A DNA stretch of 34,185 nucleotides from Cyanobacteria bacterium FACHB-63 (GCA_014695255.1 JACJNX010000079.1:1-34185); one strand, 5' to 3'; positions 24,672 through 33,051 are shown, counted from the first letter of the stretch. Numbers and translations are program-made. The notes: generated by a model not told the origin, from the sequence alone.

Positions 24672-25159
24672 GTCAGTTGCGACTCCCCTGACGCGGCTAA
24701 GTAAATCTGCTGCACATCCGCAAATAATCGATCGAGATGAATCTGCTGAATCATGCCGCGATCGTCTAGGATCATCCCTCCCAAATAGGGAGCGGCATTC
24801 ATATGAACGGCGTTAGAAGCGACAAATTTTGCTTTGGGTTTATCCAGGGTTTGAATCACTTGCTCTGCTAATAAGCCTAGATAAGAAACCGCAGATGCTT
24901 CCGCAGACTTCACCATGATGATGCGGCTACTCAACTGAAAGCGGCTCGGTGTTCCTTGAATCAATTCGCACAGATCAACCACGGGGACGATCGTGCCGCG
25001 ATAGTTCAGCAATCCTGCAACATATTTAGGAACGTAATGCAATTTCCGCAGCGGTACGCTCGGAATCACTTCCACAATATGAGAACTTTCGATCGCGTAA
25101 GGATCCTTACCAACGCAAAACAGTAACAGCAGCATCGGAATGTCTTTGATGTTTGACAT
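24668..25159 (-). CDS. cheW: CheW-type coupling protein (WspB-like), first gene of the chemosensory operon
   Basis: A single CheW domain is visible: MLLLLFCVGKDPYAIESSHIVEVIP, GLLNYRGTIVPVVDLCELI and ILDDRGMIQQIHLDRLF. CheW links MCP arrays to CheA. ATG 25159 (MSNIKDIP) gives 163 residues, normal for CheW; GAGG touches this ATG directly, so the site is imperfect. A further upstream ATG at 25234 would add a 25-residue tail unlike the family and has no ribosome-binding site. The stop codon overlaps the cheR start as ATGA. About 150 bp separate this gene from the amidohydrolase stop, so the operon promoter should lie in 25160-25309, though no clear -10/-35 pair is visible there. Confidence 0.9.
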   Translation of the reverse strand: MSNIKDIPMLLLLFCVGKDPYAIESSHIVEVIPSVPLRKLHYVPKYVAGLLNYRGTIVPVVDLCELIQGTPSRFQLSSRIIMVKSAEASAVSYLGLLAEQVIQTLDKPKAKFVASNAVHMNAAPYLGGMILDDRGMIQQIHLDRLFADVQQIYLAASGESQLT

Positions 25160-25309
25160 CCTCAGTATTCCCAGGCTGAATTCATAAAAAACATACAATT
25201 CCGCCTGTCTTCTGCGTGAATCCTCGGAAAACATAGTAGTAATTCGGATTCCGCCTAAACACTCTTACCGGGATTCTACGGATGATACAGAATCGCTGCT
25301 GATCGGAAG

Positions 25310-26785
25310 TTAACGGCTCGACTGCGATCGTTTCAAATAACGCCCTTGTGGTGAGCCTAGAATTTGTCCTCGACTGTAAATGAGATTTCCGCGCAGCATC
25401 GTTTGTTTGACTCGTCCGGTTAGCTCCATTCCCTCAAACGGTGTATAGCCTTGCTTGGAGAATGATTCAGCAGCCCGAACCACAAAGCTTTCGTTCGGAT
25501 CAACTAATACAAGGTCAGCATCATAACCGATCGCAATATCCCCTTTTTGCCAGAGTCCAAACCGTTGTGCAGGATTCCAGCAGAGTAATCGAGCCATGTG
25601 ATCGTAGGACATTCCCCGCTTACTGCCTTCGCTTAGAACCCCTGAGAGGAGATATTCTGTGCCTCCAAAGCCGGATTTTGCTAACCAGATATTGTCTGGG
25701 TCTTGGAGGCTGGCTTTCTTTTCGGCAGAGCAGCAGGCATGATCGCTAACAATCCAGTCAATCTGATTTTGCAGCACCGCATTCCAGAGAAACTCGACAT
25801 CAGAGCGCGATCGGATCGGTGGATTGACTTTCGCCCACTTCCCGGTGGGAGCTTCAACATCAAGAAGCAAATGCCCGATTGTGACTTCTCGCTTAAAGTT
25901 GATATGCGGGAATGTAGATTGCATCATCAGCGCTGCTTCAACCGCTTTACGAGAACTTAGATGCAGTAGATTAATGTTAATACAGTTTGTTTCATAAGCA
26001 AGATAGGAGGCAATGCAAATAGCAAGCCCTTCGGAGTGGGGAGGACGGGCAGCACTGTAGGCACTGAGTCCAGTCAGGTTTGAGTCTTGCTGAACGATTT
26101 TGGTATAAGCATTGAGAATCTCAGCGATTTCGCAATGTAGACTAAGACTAATCGCATCGGTTGGGTAGCGCTCTCTCAGTTGAGCTAAGCCCCGCATAAT
26201 GAATTCAAAGTGAGCAAAGTCATAGCGTTCTTCTTTGTTGATCATCAAAAACAGATTCTGCTGATCGGATAGACCATGCAGACCATAGCCGCCATAAAAC
26301 ATAAAAATTTTGAACGAAGCGACTCCATATTGCTCAAACAACCATTGCATCTCATCAATGTGCTGAGCGCTGATTGGCGCAATATGATAGCCGTAATCGA
26401 CGAAAAAGTTACCTTCTGATAGAGATAGCACCTCTGGGAAAAACTGCTGATAAGAGCCACCTTTGTTGAGATAGTATTGTCCAGTCCGAATGTAGTTGAG
26501 GCTGGTCGTTACGCCTCCCATTGCGGCGGCTTTGCTTTCTGCGATCGCATCTTGTTCTAAGGATTGATAGATGCCAATGTGCATATGAGCATCCACTAAT
26601 CCAGGAAAAGCCAGTAGGTTCTGAGCATCAATCACCTCTGCTGCTTGTTCTGGGCTGATCTGTGCCTCAATCTGGGCAAACTTACCATCTTTAATGCCTA
26701 GATCTAACTGCTCTACGTTAGACTGATGCGGACGAACGACCCGCACGTTTTTGATCAATTTATCCAGAGTGAAAGGTTCAGACAC
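25310..26785 (-). CDS. Dihydropyrimidinase/hydantoinase-like cyclic amidohydrolase
   Basis: A TIM-barrel metal-dependent hydrolase with the complete binuclear site: His67 and His69 (VDAHMHIG), Lys159 for carboxylation (SFKIFM), His217 (SLHCEIAE), His275 (LLHLSS) and Asp348 (IVSDHACC). The C-terminal beta-sandwich end (ADLVLVDPNESFVV) is also present. Family members open cyclic amides such as dihydrouracil, hydantoin, allantoin or dihydroorotate. The length (491) fits dihydropyrimidinase or allantoinase better than short dihydroorotases, but the substrate is not readable. ATG 26785 follows a GAGGCGCTGTGTCTGA-like leader on the minus strand. It is divergent from the Asp/Asn-hydroxylase-like gene. 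The nitrilase-fold protein 5 kb away recalls the pyrimidine-degradation pair. Confidence 0.88.
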   Translation of the reverse strand: MSEPFTLDKLIKNVRVVRPHQSNVEQLDLGIKDGKFAQIEAQISPEQAAEVIDAQNLLAFPGLVDAHMHIGIYQSLEQDAIAESKAAAMGGVTTSLNYIRTGQYYLNKGGSYQQFFPEVLSLSEGNFFVDYGYHIAPISAQHIDEMQWLFEQYGVASFKIFMFYGGYGLHGLSDQQNLFLMINKEERYDFAHFEFIMRGLAQLRERYPTDAISLSLHCEIAEILNAYTKIVQQDSNLTGLSAYSAARPPHSEGLAICIASYLAYETNCININLLHLSSRKAVEAALMMQSTFPHINFKREVTIGHLLLDVEAPTGKWAKVNPPIRSRSDVEFLWNAVLQNQIDWIVSDHACCSAEKKASLQDPDNIWLAKSGFGGTEYLLSGVLSEGSKRGMSYDHMARLLCWNPAQRFGLWQKGDIAIGYDADLVLVDPNESFVVRAAESFSKQGYTPFEGMELTGRVKQTMLRGNLIYSRGQILGSPQGRYLKRSQSSR

Positions 26786-26876
26786 AGCGCCTCCTACAAA
26801 ATCAGTAAGAACAATTTCTTCATAGCTCTTAGAATGAAATCGTGACGAGTTTGGTTCTAAGCTAGGAGAAAGAACA

Positions 26877-27677
26877 ATGGAGCAATTTAACGAGTATCAT
26901 CTAGATCCCAAGCAGTTTACTTTTCTGAACACGCTTCAGGAGAAGTGGCAAGCGATTCGCGATGAATTTATCGCATTTAAGCAAAATGCTTCTCTGGCGG
27001 AAATGCAGCTTGCTCTTGATGTCATGGGACCTAAAAGCCAAACGATTAAGACCAAAGGTAAATCGAAATATAGTGCCTTTGGCGTGTTATTTCAAGGAAT
27101 GTTTATTGAACAATACATTCAAGCACATCAGATCAAATATCCGCAGTATGAGTTACAAGATGTGTCAGAAAAAGTATTTGAGTTAAGAAAGCAGTACTTT
27201 TCAATATTAGCGGATGCGATCGTCGAAACCAATTCCACAAACGATAATGTGCTCAGAAATGTGTATTTCGGAACGTTTCTCCCCGGATTGGATGTCAAAC
27301 TCCATGTCAATCACAACCCGCACATGAATCGCGGTTATTTAGGATTGATTGTGCCTGAGGGTGATATCGCCATGAAGATTTGCCATGACAAACTCTATTG
27401 GCATGAAGGCGAATTTATGGTTTTAGATCATAGCTATCCGCACTGTCCGCACAATTACACGAATGATGAAAGAACAGTATTGGTTGTGGATTTCTTCAAA
27501 ACCGATCAACCGAGAGAAGAAGTCGCCCAATTTGAGCGGGAAATGGTCGAACAAAGGCTAGAAGAAAATCCTTATAGCTTGGGTGTGTTTGGTAAGAATG
27601 ATAAAGCAGAACCAGAAGATTTTATCAAATATGCCTTGAGTCATCAGTTAGAATGGGATAAAGCTTTAGGAGTTTAA
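26877..27677 (+). CDS. Aspartyl/asparaginyl beta-hydroxylase-like (AspH) protein with altered iron site
   Basis: The C-terminal half has the jelly-roll text of the Asp/Asn hydroxylase family: HVNHNPHMNRGYLGLIVPEG, YWHEGEFMVLDHSYPHCPHN and ERTVLVVDFF. These enzymes use Fe2+, O2 and 2-oxoglutarate to hydroxylate protein or amino-acid substrates. Aligned by eye with human AspH, the distal His (DHSYPH) and the 2-oxoglutarate-binding Arg (ERTVLVVD) are kept, but the first iron His of the M-H-L-G-L motif is Tyr (GYLGL). The protein may thus use another ligand or have lost activity. The N-terminal ~120 residues are helical and unassigned. AGGAGAAAGAACA precedes ATG 26877. The stop overlaps by 3 bp the convergent NTF2-like gene. 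Confidence 0.75.
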   Translation: MEQFNEYHLDPKQFTFLNTLQEKWQAIRDEFIAFKQNASLAEMQLALDVMGPKSQTIKTKGKSKYSAFGVLFQGMFIEQYIQAHQIKYPQYELQDVSEKVFELRKQYFSILADAIVETNSTNDNVLRNVYFGTFLPGLDVKLHVNHNPHMNRGYLGLIVPEGDIAMKICHDKLYWHEGEFMVLDHSYPHCPHNYTNDERTVLVVDFFKTDQPREEVAQFEREMVEQRLEENPYSLGVFGKNDKAEPEDFIKYALSHQLEWDKALGV

Positions 27678-28069
27678 TTAGATTTACCATCGCTGCCTAA
27701 ATATTCTCGATAGCCACAGATCTGATTTCCTCGGACATCAAACGAAATTGCAACACGGTTCTTGTAAGGGTTTCCCCACATGATTCCTTCATCGCGGAAC
27801 TCGAATACAACTGTAGTTTCATTACTAGTCACGCGATCGAGCGTCAACTTCAACCCCGTTTCATACACTTCGGAAACATAGTTGAAAAACTCGATCGCTC
27901 TGTCTTTTCCAACATTCAATCCGTGGAATTTGCCGAGCGGAAACCAGAATGAAAAGTCATCGGTGAGCATATCGAAGAAGGCTTGCCACTCTCCAGTTGC
28001 AAGTCCATGTTCAAAATGGGCAAAGGCTTGTTGAGCAACGGCTAATGTATTAACTGATTCTGTAGTCAT
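27674..28069 (-). CDS. NTF2/SnoaL-like protein
   Basis: The 131-residue protein has the cone-shaped NTF2 fold signature: an N-terminal helix pair (AQQAFAHFEHGLATGEWQAFFDML), TDDFSFWFP, a KDRAIEFFNYV helix, then four beta strands including VVFEFRDEGIM and ISFDVRGNQICGYREYLG. Members include ketosteroid-isomerase-like and polyketide-cyclase-like enzymes and many of unknown substrate; the pocket residues cannot be assigned by eye. It starts 2 bp after the MDR oxidoreductase stop and is surely cotranscribed with it, so the two may act on the same small molecule. It converges with the AspH-like gene. Confidence 0.8.
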   Translation of the reverse strand: MTTESVNTLAVAQQAFAHFEHGLATGEWQAFFDMLTDDFSFWFPLGKFHGLNVGKDRAIEFFNYVSEVYETGLKLTLDRVTSNETTVVFEFRDEGIMWGNPYKNRVAISFDVRGNQICGYREYLGSDGKSN

Positions 28070-28071
28070 TT

Positions 28072-29079
28072 TTAGAACCTCACGACGACCTTACCGCAAT
28101 TTTGACCACTCAACAGGTATTCTACGGCATCAGGAATCGATTCAATGCCATTAAATACTGTAGAGTCAACTGCAACCTTGAGTTTATTTGTGTAATATAA
28201 ATCGAGTAAACGATCGCGGGCTTCCTCTGCAAATTCGGCGAAATGCGGCATCAAAAAACCACGCACCGAAGCCGATTTCCAAAACAACTTCTGATAAATT
28301 CGAGGTTGATTAACAGATTCTAAGTCATTCATATACTCGGAAATAAAACCTACGACTATTAATCGTCCTCGTATGGCTAAATGATTCACACAAGTATCAA
28401 AGACTTGTTTACCAATACAATCAAAAACTAAGTTAATTCCACGGGGATATTCTTGTTGAAGAACTGTGTCGAGGGTTTCGATTCTGTAGTTAATAATGCG
28501 ATCGCAGCCCAAACTCTTTAATAATTTCGCCTTTGCCTCAGAGCCGCAAATTCCAATAACATGATTTCCAGCTAACTTGGCAAGTTGTACCGCAATATGT
28601 CCGACTCCGCCTGCTGCTGCCGTGACTAAAACAACTTCTCCGCTCGTCATTTCTCCCACTTGCTCAAGTGCAACTAGGGCTGAAATTCCGGTCGGCATCA
28701 GTGTTAGAACTTCAGGTGTAGCCGCACGAATTTTCACAGCTAGATTTGCCGCGATCGCTTGATATTCCCGATAGCCTCCCCCTCGAACTGTGGTTGCAAC
28801 GGCATCTCCAACTTGCAGGGTATGAACGTCTTGAGCGATCGCGACCACTTCGCCCACTGCTTCGACACCTAAATCGAATGGCGGCGTAAGATTCACATAG
28901 GGAACGTTTCCTTTACAAAGTAAAGTATCAAATCCAGCATTGATGCCAGCGAACTTATTGCGAATCAGAACTTCTCCAGGATTCAGGCTAGGAATCGGCA
29001 GTTCTTCAAGGGCGATCGCCGAACGGAAATTATCACTGAAGCATTGAGCAACAAGCTTTTTGTAGGTTTTAGAAGGCAT
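28072..29079 (-). CDS. MDR-family NAD(P)H-dependent quinone/enone oxidoreductase
   Basis: A 335-residue medium-chain reductase with an N-terminal GroES-like domain (LNPGEVLIRNKFAGINAGFDTLLCKG) and a Rossmann domain with VLVTAAAGGVGHIAVQLAKLAG and KLLKSLGCDRIINY. The catalytic and structural zinc cysteines of alcohol dehydrogenases are absent, so it belongs to the quinone oxidoreductase/prostaglandin-reductase-3-like branch, which reduces activated double bonds. The direct NTF2-like neighbour, 2 bp downstream, suggests a joint step. A divergent cupin-like gene starts 167 bp away. The start ATG 29079 is reasonable, although no strong ribosome-binding site is present. Confidence 0.88.
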   Translation of the reverse strand: MPSKTYKKLVAQCFSDNFRSAIALEELPIPSLNPGEVLIRNKFAGINAGFDTLLCKGNVPYVNLTPPFDLGVEAVGEVVAIAQDVHTLQVGDAVATTVRGGGYREYQAIAANLAVKIRAATPEVLTLMPTGISALVALEQVGEMTSGEVVLVTAAAGGVGHIAVQLAKLAGNHVIGICGSEAKAKLLKSLGCDRIINYRIETLDTVLQQEYPRGINLVFDCIGKQVFDTCVNHLAIRGRLIVVGFISEYMNDLESVNQPRIYQKLFWKSASVRGFLMPHFAEFAEEARDRLLDLYYTNKLKVAVDSTVFNGIESIPDAVEYLLSGQNCGKVVVRF

Positions 29080-29245
29080 GGCAATAATTGAATCGATCGA
29101 CGCTCTTGATTACCCATTTCATTCAATCATGAGTTTGGTTGATGATTAGGCGGTAGCATTAAAAGTTGACGGACTCAGCTTGGCTTGCGGCTCGACAAGC
29201 CCTCTGATGACACGCTTTTAGATCTATTTGGAAACTGTGAAAGTT

Positions 29246-30142
29246 ATGGGCGAATTCGATCAATTCTCAGCAGCAACCAATGATTTTTTAGAGGCAGTTT
29301 CAATCCCGGAAGACTGGGGTGGAGACGGTCGAGGACGGATGAATTTGTCTGGACGACGAACTGCGATTGCCTTCGGCAACAGCGAAGCTCCCGCTTCAGA
29401 GTATGTGCCTCGTCAATATCAGTTTTTTGATAGTCATCGTGTCCCTGAGCAAGCGTGGCAAATTCAGGGAATACCAGAGCAACCTGCGACCTGCCGAATG
29501 CTCTCCTGGACTGATCAGGGCGCATCAACTAGCAAAGTTTTGCTGCCAGCCCAATTTGAAATGTCTGCGGGTAGATTCACAGTAGATCTGGAGATCTTTG
29601 TGCTGAGCGGTGAGATTCAAGTGGGAGCGTGGAAGCTCAGCAAGCACTGCTACTCTTTCGTTCCGGCAGGGGTGAGAGTCGGAGCGTGGAAAGTCTTAAG
29701 CAGTGACGCGGAAGTTTTATGGATGCAAAATGGTCGTCTCCAGTATCAAGATTTGCCGGATCATTCAGAAGCTAGACTCGCTGAGTTTATTCCTGTGTTG
29801 GATAGTAAATTGCTGCCTTGGGGGAGGACAGACACGACACAATTTATTTCAGCCAACAAGAAGTGGCTGAGAAAAGCAGCGAATGGAGGTGGAGTGTGGT
29901 TACTCGCCCTTTTACCACACTATGACGGCAGACAGATGATGATTCAGTCCTATAACGAAGAGGCGTATGGTTTGGCGGGATATTGCGATATCGGCGACTA
30001 CAGATTCGCCAAAAATCACTTTTGCTATAGTCCCAGCTTTAGCACACTTCCTAGACATATTTCAGAAGATGGGGGTTTATTCTTTGTCCGAGTCGATCGA
30101 GATTTGTCCCAATCTGGAACAGTCTTATCCTATGCTCATTAA
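29246..30142 (+). CDS. Cupin-like protein, possibly DUF4437 family
   Basis: About 298 residues with two similar halves. FEMSAGRFTVDLEIFVLSGEIQVGAWKL followed by YSFVPAGVRVGAWKVLSSDAEVLWM reads like a cupin beta-barrel, and a second barrel around QMMIQSYNEEAYGLAGYCDIGDYRF may follow. Cupin metal ligands are not clearly conserved, so activity is uncertain. I associate the layout with DUF4437-type cupins, with moderate confidence. The start is ambiguous: ATG 29246 is used, GTG 29237 has a closer GGAA ribosome-binding site, and TTG 29228 is also in frame. The gene is divergent from the MDR gene and ends 2 bp before the stop of the convergent calycin-like gene. Confidence 0.7.
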   Translation: MGEFDQFSAATNDFLEAVSIPEDWGGDGRGRMNLSGRRTAIAFGNSEAPASEYVPRQYQFFDSHRVPEQAWQIQGIPEQPATCRMLSWTDQGASTSKVLLPAQFEMSAGRFTVDLEIFVLSGEIQVGAWKLSKHCYSFVPAGVRVGAWKVLSSDAEVLWMQNGRLQYQDLPDHSEARLAEFIPVLDSKLLPWGRTDTTQFISANKKWLRKAANGGGVWLLALLPHYDGRQMMIQSYNEEAYGLAGYCDIGDYRFAKNHFCYSPSFSTLPRHISEDGGLFFVRVDRDLSQSGTVLSYAH

Positions 30143-30144
30143 TC

Positions 30145-30591
30145 CTATCTTTGTCGCTCCTCTTGAATGAGCGTGCGTTGATAAATTTGGTTATTTTTGA
30201 ACCAATGCCAAGTGCGAGCGCGATAGTTATTACAAGGACTAATTTGAATCATTTCATAAAGGTAAAAGTCTGGAATAGATTTGTAACTAAACCAGAGAAT
30301 AACCGTTGAATCATCGGCTTCCCAAGCGTGACCCTTGATGCGATCGGTATCAAACCACAGCTTTTTATCGCAGTAAGCTCCGGGAAAGCGATGCTCTTCT
30401 TGTTTGCCATTGTCCCAGGTGTAGCGATTAATTTGATAGTACGATGACGGATCATCTTGGGGAAATTCACAGGTTAGATGAGAGTGATGTCGATCGAGAA
30501 TGGTTCCGTTACAGTCAATCAAGGTATAAGTTCCAACCCAGTCGCCTGCGTGTCGAGCAAGAACGGGCATTTCAGTACGAATATCTAACAT
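30145..30591 (-). CDS. Calycin/lipocalin-like protein (DUF3598-like)
   Basis: The 148-residue protein shows alternating beta-strand patterns: DWVGTYTLIDCNGTILDRHHSHLTCEF, YYQINRYTWDNG, IKGHAWEADDSTVILWFSY, LYEMIQISPCNNYRARTWHWF. Together they suggest a small beta-barrel of the calycin type seen in DUF3598 and related cyanobacterial proteins; CpcS-type bilin lyases share the fold but their signature is not visible. The ligand is unknown. A perfect AGGAGG stands 6 nt before ATG 30591, and the stop codon of the upstream aldehyde dehydrogenase lies within this ribosome-binding site. It is the last gene of a nitrilase-ALDH-calycin operon. Confidence 0.75.
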   Translation of the reverse strand: MLDIRTEMPVLARHAGDWVGTYTLIDCNGTILDRHHSHLTCEFPQDDPSSYYQINRYTWDNGKQEEHRFPGAYCDKKLWFDTDRIKGHAWEADDSTVILWFSYKSIPDFYLYEMIQISPCNNYRARTWHWFKNNQIYQRTLIQEERQR

Positions 30592-30600
30592 GATGACCTC

Positions 30601-32010
30601 CTATACATACCACCAAGGATTAAACACGGGCTTTGTTTTAATTAAATACGCTTTCTTTCGCATAAAACGTTTTAGGGCTGCGGCTCCCATGCGTGAGCCT
30701 CCGATTCCAGAGTAGCGAAACGCATTCTTTTCTCCTTCGTGAATCAAAGCTGTGAGGGCTGCATCATTAATACTAATTGCGCCTGCTTGAATGCGATCGC
30801 CAACTTCTAATGCTTCTGAGGTTGAACCTGCAAATACGGCTGCACCCAACCCATAAATCGTGTCATTCGCAAGCCCGATCGCTTCTTCAACGGTTGCAAA
30901 AGGCATAATGGGCATGATCGGGGCGAATGTTTCTTCGGTCATGAGTCTCATGGTGTGGTTTACCTCAGTTAAAACTGTGGGATGGCACCATAAACCGCCG
31001 TCTAATAGTTCAATTTTTCCACCACACTGCACGATCGCGCCCTTGTCGATCGCATCTTGTAGTTGATCTGCAATGATTGTTGCTTGCCGTTCGGCAATAA
31101 TTGGGCCTATTTCACCATCATTAAGAGTTGGATGAGCTAATTTAAGTTGTGTTGCTTTGGCAATCAGTTGCTCTGTAAAGGGTTGAACGATGGCTTGATC
31201 GACATAAATTCGCTCGATCGACAAGCAAGATTGTCCGGTATTGACCACTGAACCCCATAGAATTGCAGAAGTCGCAAGGTCGAGATCTGCGGAATTTAGA
31301 ACGATCGCTGGGTCTTTTCCTCCAAGCTCTAAAAATGCTGGAATAAATCGTTTTGCGGCAGCTTCTCCTACCTGTCGCCCAGTTTTTACACTGCCTGTAA
31401 AGCAGATTAAGTCAACTTGCTCGATTAAAGCGGCTCCTGTGTCTCCAGCCCCCTCAACAAAAGTAAAGATGTCTCGTAGACCAGGGACTTCATTGACTGT
31501 ATCGAGTAATGGTTTGATGAATCGAGGCGCAATCTCACTGGGTTTAACAATCACAGCACAACCCGCTAACAAGGCTGGAATTGTGTCAATCAGAGATAAT
31601 AACAACGGAAAATTCCACGGACTGATTACACCCACAAGCGGATAGGGAACAGAATCTTGCTGTAGGTGAATAAATGGAATTGCTGTAGGCTTCTCGATTT
31701 CCTGTAATAGTTCTGGGGCAAGTTGACACCAGCGATCGAGACTCGACAGTACCGAATCAACTTCTAATGCCGAAATGTCCAATCGTCCTGTATCCGCGAT
31801 TAATGCCTGGATTAATGGTTCGGAATGCTGTTGAATCACTTGTTTCCACTGCTGCAAGGCTGCAATTCGCTGCCCTAATCCGGCGGATTGCCAAGCAGGT
31901 TGAGCCGCACGCAGGCGATCGCACTGTTGAGAAAGGGCTGCTGAAGTGGGAGGCATAATCCAGGCATCGACTTTACCAGTGCGAGGATTGCGGACAGGAA
32001 TCTGAGGCAT
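30601..32010 (-). CDS. NAD(P)+-dependent aldehyde dehydrogenase
   Basis: This 469-residue ALDH-superfamily enzyme oxidises an aldehyde to its acid. The key residues are intact: Asn133 (SPWNFP), Lys156 (VKPSE), FTGSVKTGR (204-212), general base Glu228 (LELGGKDP) and nucleophile Cys262 (NTGQSCLSIERIYV). The C-terminal tail (RMGAAALKRFMRKKAYLIKTKP) resembles short, non-phosphorylating ALDHs active on medium or aromatic aldehydes; the substrate is not predictable. Its ATG directly abuts the stop of the nitrilase-fold gene (0-bp gap), so the two are translationally coupled and should share a pathway. The calycin-like gene follows. Confidence 0.94.
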   Translation of the reverse strand: MPQIPVRNPRTGKVDAWIMPPTSAALSQQCDRLRAAQPAWQSAGLGQRIAALQQWKQVIQQHSEPLIQALIADTGRLDISALEVDSVLSSLDRWCQLAPELLQEIEKPTAIPFIHLQQDSVPYPLVGVISPWNFPLLLSLIDTIPALLAGCAVIVKPSEIAPRFIKPLLDTVNEVPGLRDIFTFVEGAGDTGAALIEQVDLICFTGSVKTGRQVGEAAAKRFIPAFLELGGKDPAIVLNSADLDLATSAILWGSVVNTGQSCLSIERIYVDQAIVQPFTEQLIAKATQLKLAHPTLNDGEIGPIIAERQATIIADQLQDAIDKGAIVQCGGKIELLDGGLWCHPTVLTEVNHTMRLMTEETFAPIMPIMPFATVEEAIGLANDTIYGLGAAVFAGSTSEALEVGDRIQAGAISINDAALTALIHEGEKNAFRYSGIGGSRMGAAALKRFMRKKAYLIKTKPVFNPWWYV

Positions 32011-33051
32011 TTAAATCACTCCTCGTTGAGCCAAGCGCTCGATCGTGGCTAATTGAGTTTGGATAAAGTGTTTTCGTTCAATTTCAGCGTTTAGCATGGT
32101 GTTGCGGGGGTAAAACTCGGAATTGTGATAGCTATCCACATACGCATCAAATCGCTGACGTGCAAGCATATTTCCTAATCCGGGTTGCCGACGATAGCGA
32201 CGGAGTGCCGCTAAATCAACTTCGGCAAAAGCTGCCATACTTTCCCCTGCTCCGGTTTCAGCTAACACTAATCCTCGATAATCCACAATCTTTGAACCCC
32301 CATCAACTGATGCGATCGGAATTGAACTGTCCGCGATTCCGGCGGTGTTCGACGAAATCACATACATCATATTTTCAACCGCACGGCTAACTTTTGCGGC
32401 TTCTTTGGGCGATCGTGCCTGTCCATAAATTTCTGAGGTTGGATGAATTAAGATTTCTGCTCCCCGCATTGCTAAACAGCGTGCAACCTCTGGAAATAGA
32501 ATTTCATCTGATGCAACAGCAGCAAGATTACCAATCTCGGTTTTAGCAACGGGAAACACACCCTCCAGTCCGTAATGTTCAAGATACTGATCCCAAACAT
32601 CATGAGGCGTTGGAGCAAAAAGCGAGTTTAACCGACGATACCGCAGAACGACAGATCCATTTGGATCTAAGACGAAACAAGTTTGAAAATACAAGCCTGG
32701 AAAATGTGGATCAAGTTCGTAAGCATTGCCTGCTAGAAAGATGCGATGTTTTTGAGCAATCTTTCCTAGTGTTTCGTACTCTGCGCCTGATATTTCTAAA
32801 CAGGCTTTGTCTGCCCAAGCTTCTAGAGATTCACCCATCGGAAAGCCTGTGAGAAAATACTCTGGCAACACGATTAAACGACAATCAGACCCAATAAAAG
32901 CTAGACTCGCAGCAATCTGCTGACCTAGACGATCGAGAGCTTGCTGCATTTTAGATCGCGCTTCGGTGCGATCGCGGCTTTGATTGATCGCGTGACAGGT
33001 GACTTGAAGTGCTAATGCCTTGTAAGCCAGCCCATTTTCCATCAGTTTCAT
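32011..33051 (-). CDS. Nitrilase-superfamily (carbon-nitrogen hydrolase fold) protein lacking the catalytic Cys and Lys
   Basis: The fold is clear: LIVLPEYFLTGFP with Glu64, GNAYELD, LDPNGSVVLRYRR, FPEVARCLAMRGAEILIHPTSE and a C-terminal region with the RQRFDAYVDSYHNSEFYP stretch. Active members use a Glu-Lys-Cys triad to hydrolyse nitriles, amides or N-carbamoyl groups. Here Glu64 is present, but the Lys position reads Arg (YRRLN, 138-142) and the Cys position is Ser181 (AVASDEILFPE; codon TCA). Thioester chemistry should therefore be impossible, implying a binding, regulatory or changed catalytic role. The gene is full length and unbroken, so it is under selection for something. First of three genes in a tight operon with ALDH; divergent from DUF1838. 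Confidence 0.87.
   Translation of the reverse strand: MKLMENGLAYKALALQVTCHAINQSRDRTEARSKMQQALDRLGQQIAASLAFIGSDCRLIVLPEYFLTGFPMGESLEAWADKACLEISGAEYETLGKIAQKHRIFLAGNAYELDPHFPGLYFQTCFVLDPNGSVVLRYRRLNSLFAPTPHDVWDQYLEHYGLEGVFPVAKTEIGNLAAVASDEILFPEVARCLAMRGAEILIHPTSEIYGQARSPKEAAKVSRAVENMMYVISSNTAGIADSSIPIASVDGGSKIVDYRGLVLAETGAGESMAAFAEVDLAALRRYRRQPGLGNMLARQRFDAYVDSYHNSEFYPRNTMLNAEIERKHFIQTQLATIERLAQRGVI

Noticed and set aside
15820-25159. Ordinary flagellar or pilus chemotaxis operon
   Set aside because: There is no CheY, CheZ, CheD or flagellar gene; the TPR-CheR, Cys-CheW, hybrid CheA and enzymatic output fit an alternative-function Wsp-like system. A pilus-linked role through cAMP is still possible.
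28072-29079. Zinc alcohol dehydrogenase
   Set aside because: The catalytic Cys-His-Cys and the four-Cys structural zinc lobe are absent.
32011-33051. Sequencing error as cause of the missing nitrilase Cys
   Set aside because: The Lys position is also changed (Arg), the frame is intact and the surrounding residues fit well, so two independent errors are unlikely.
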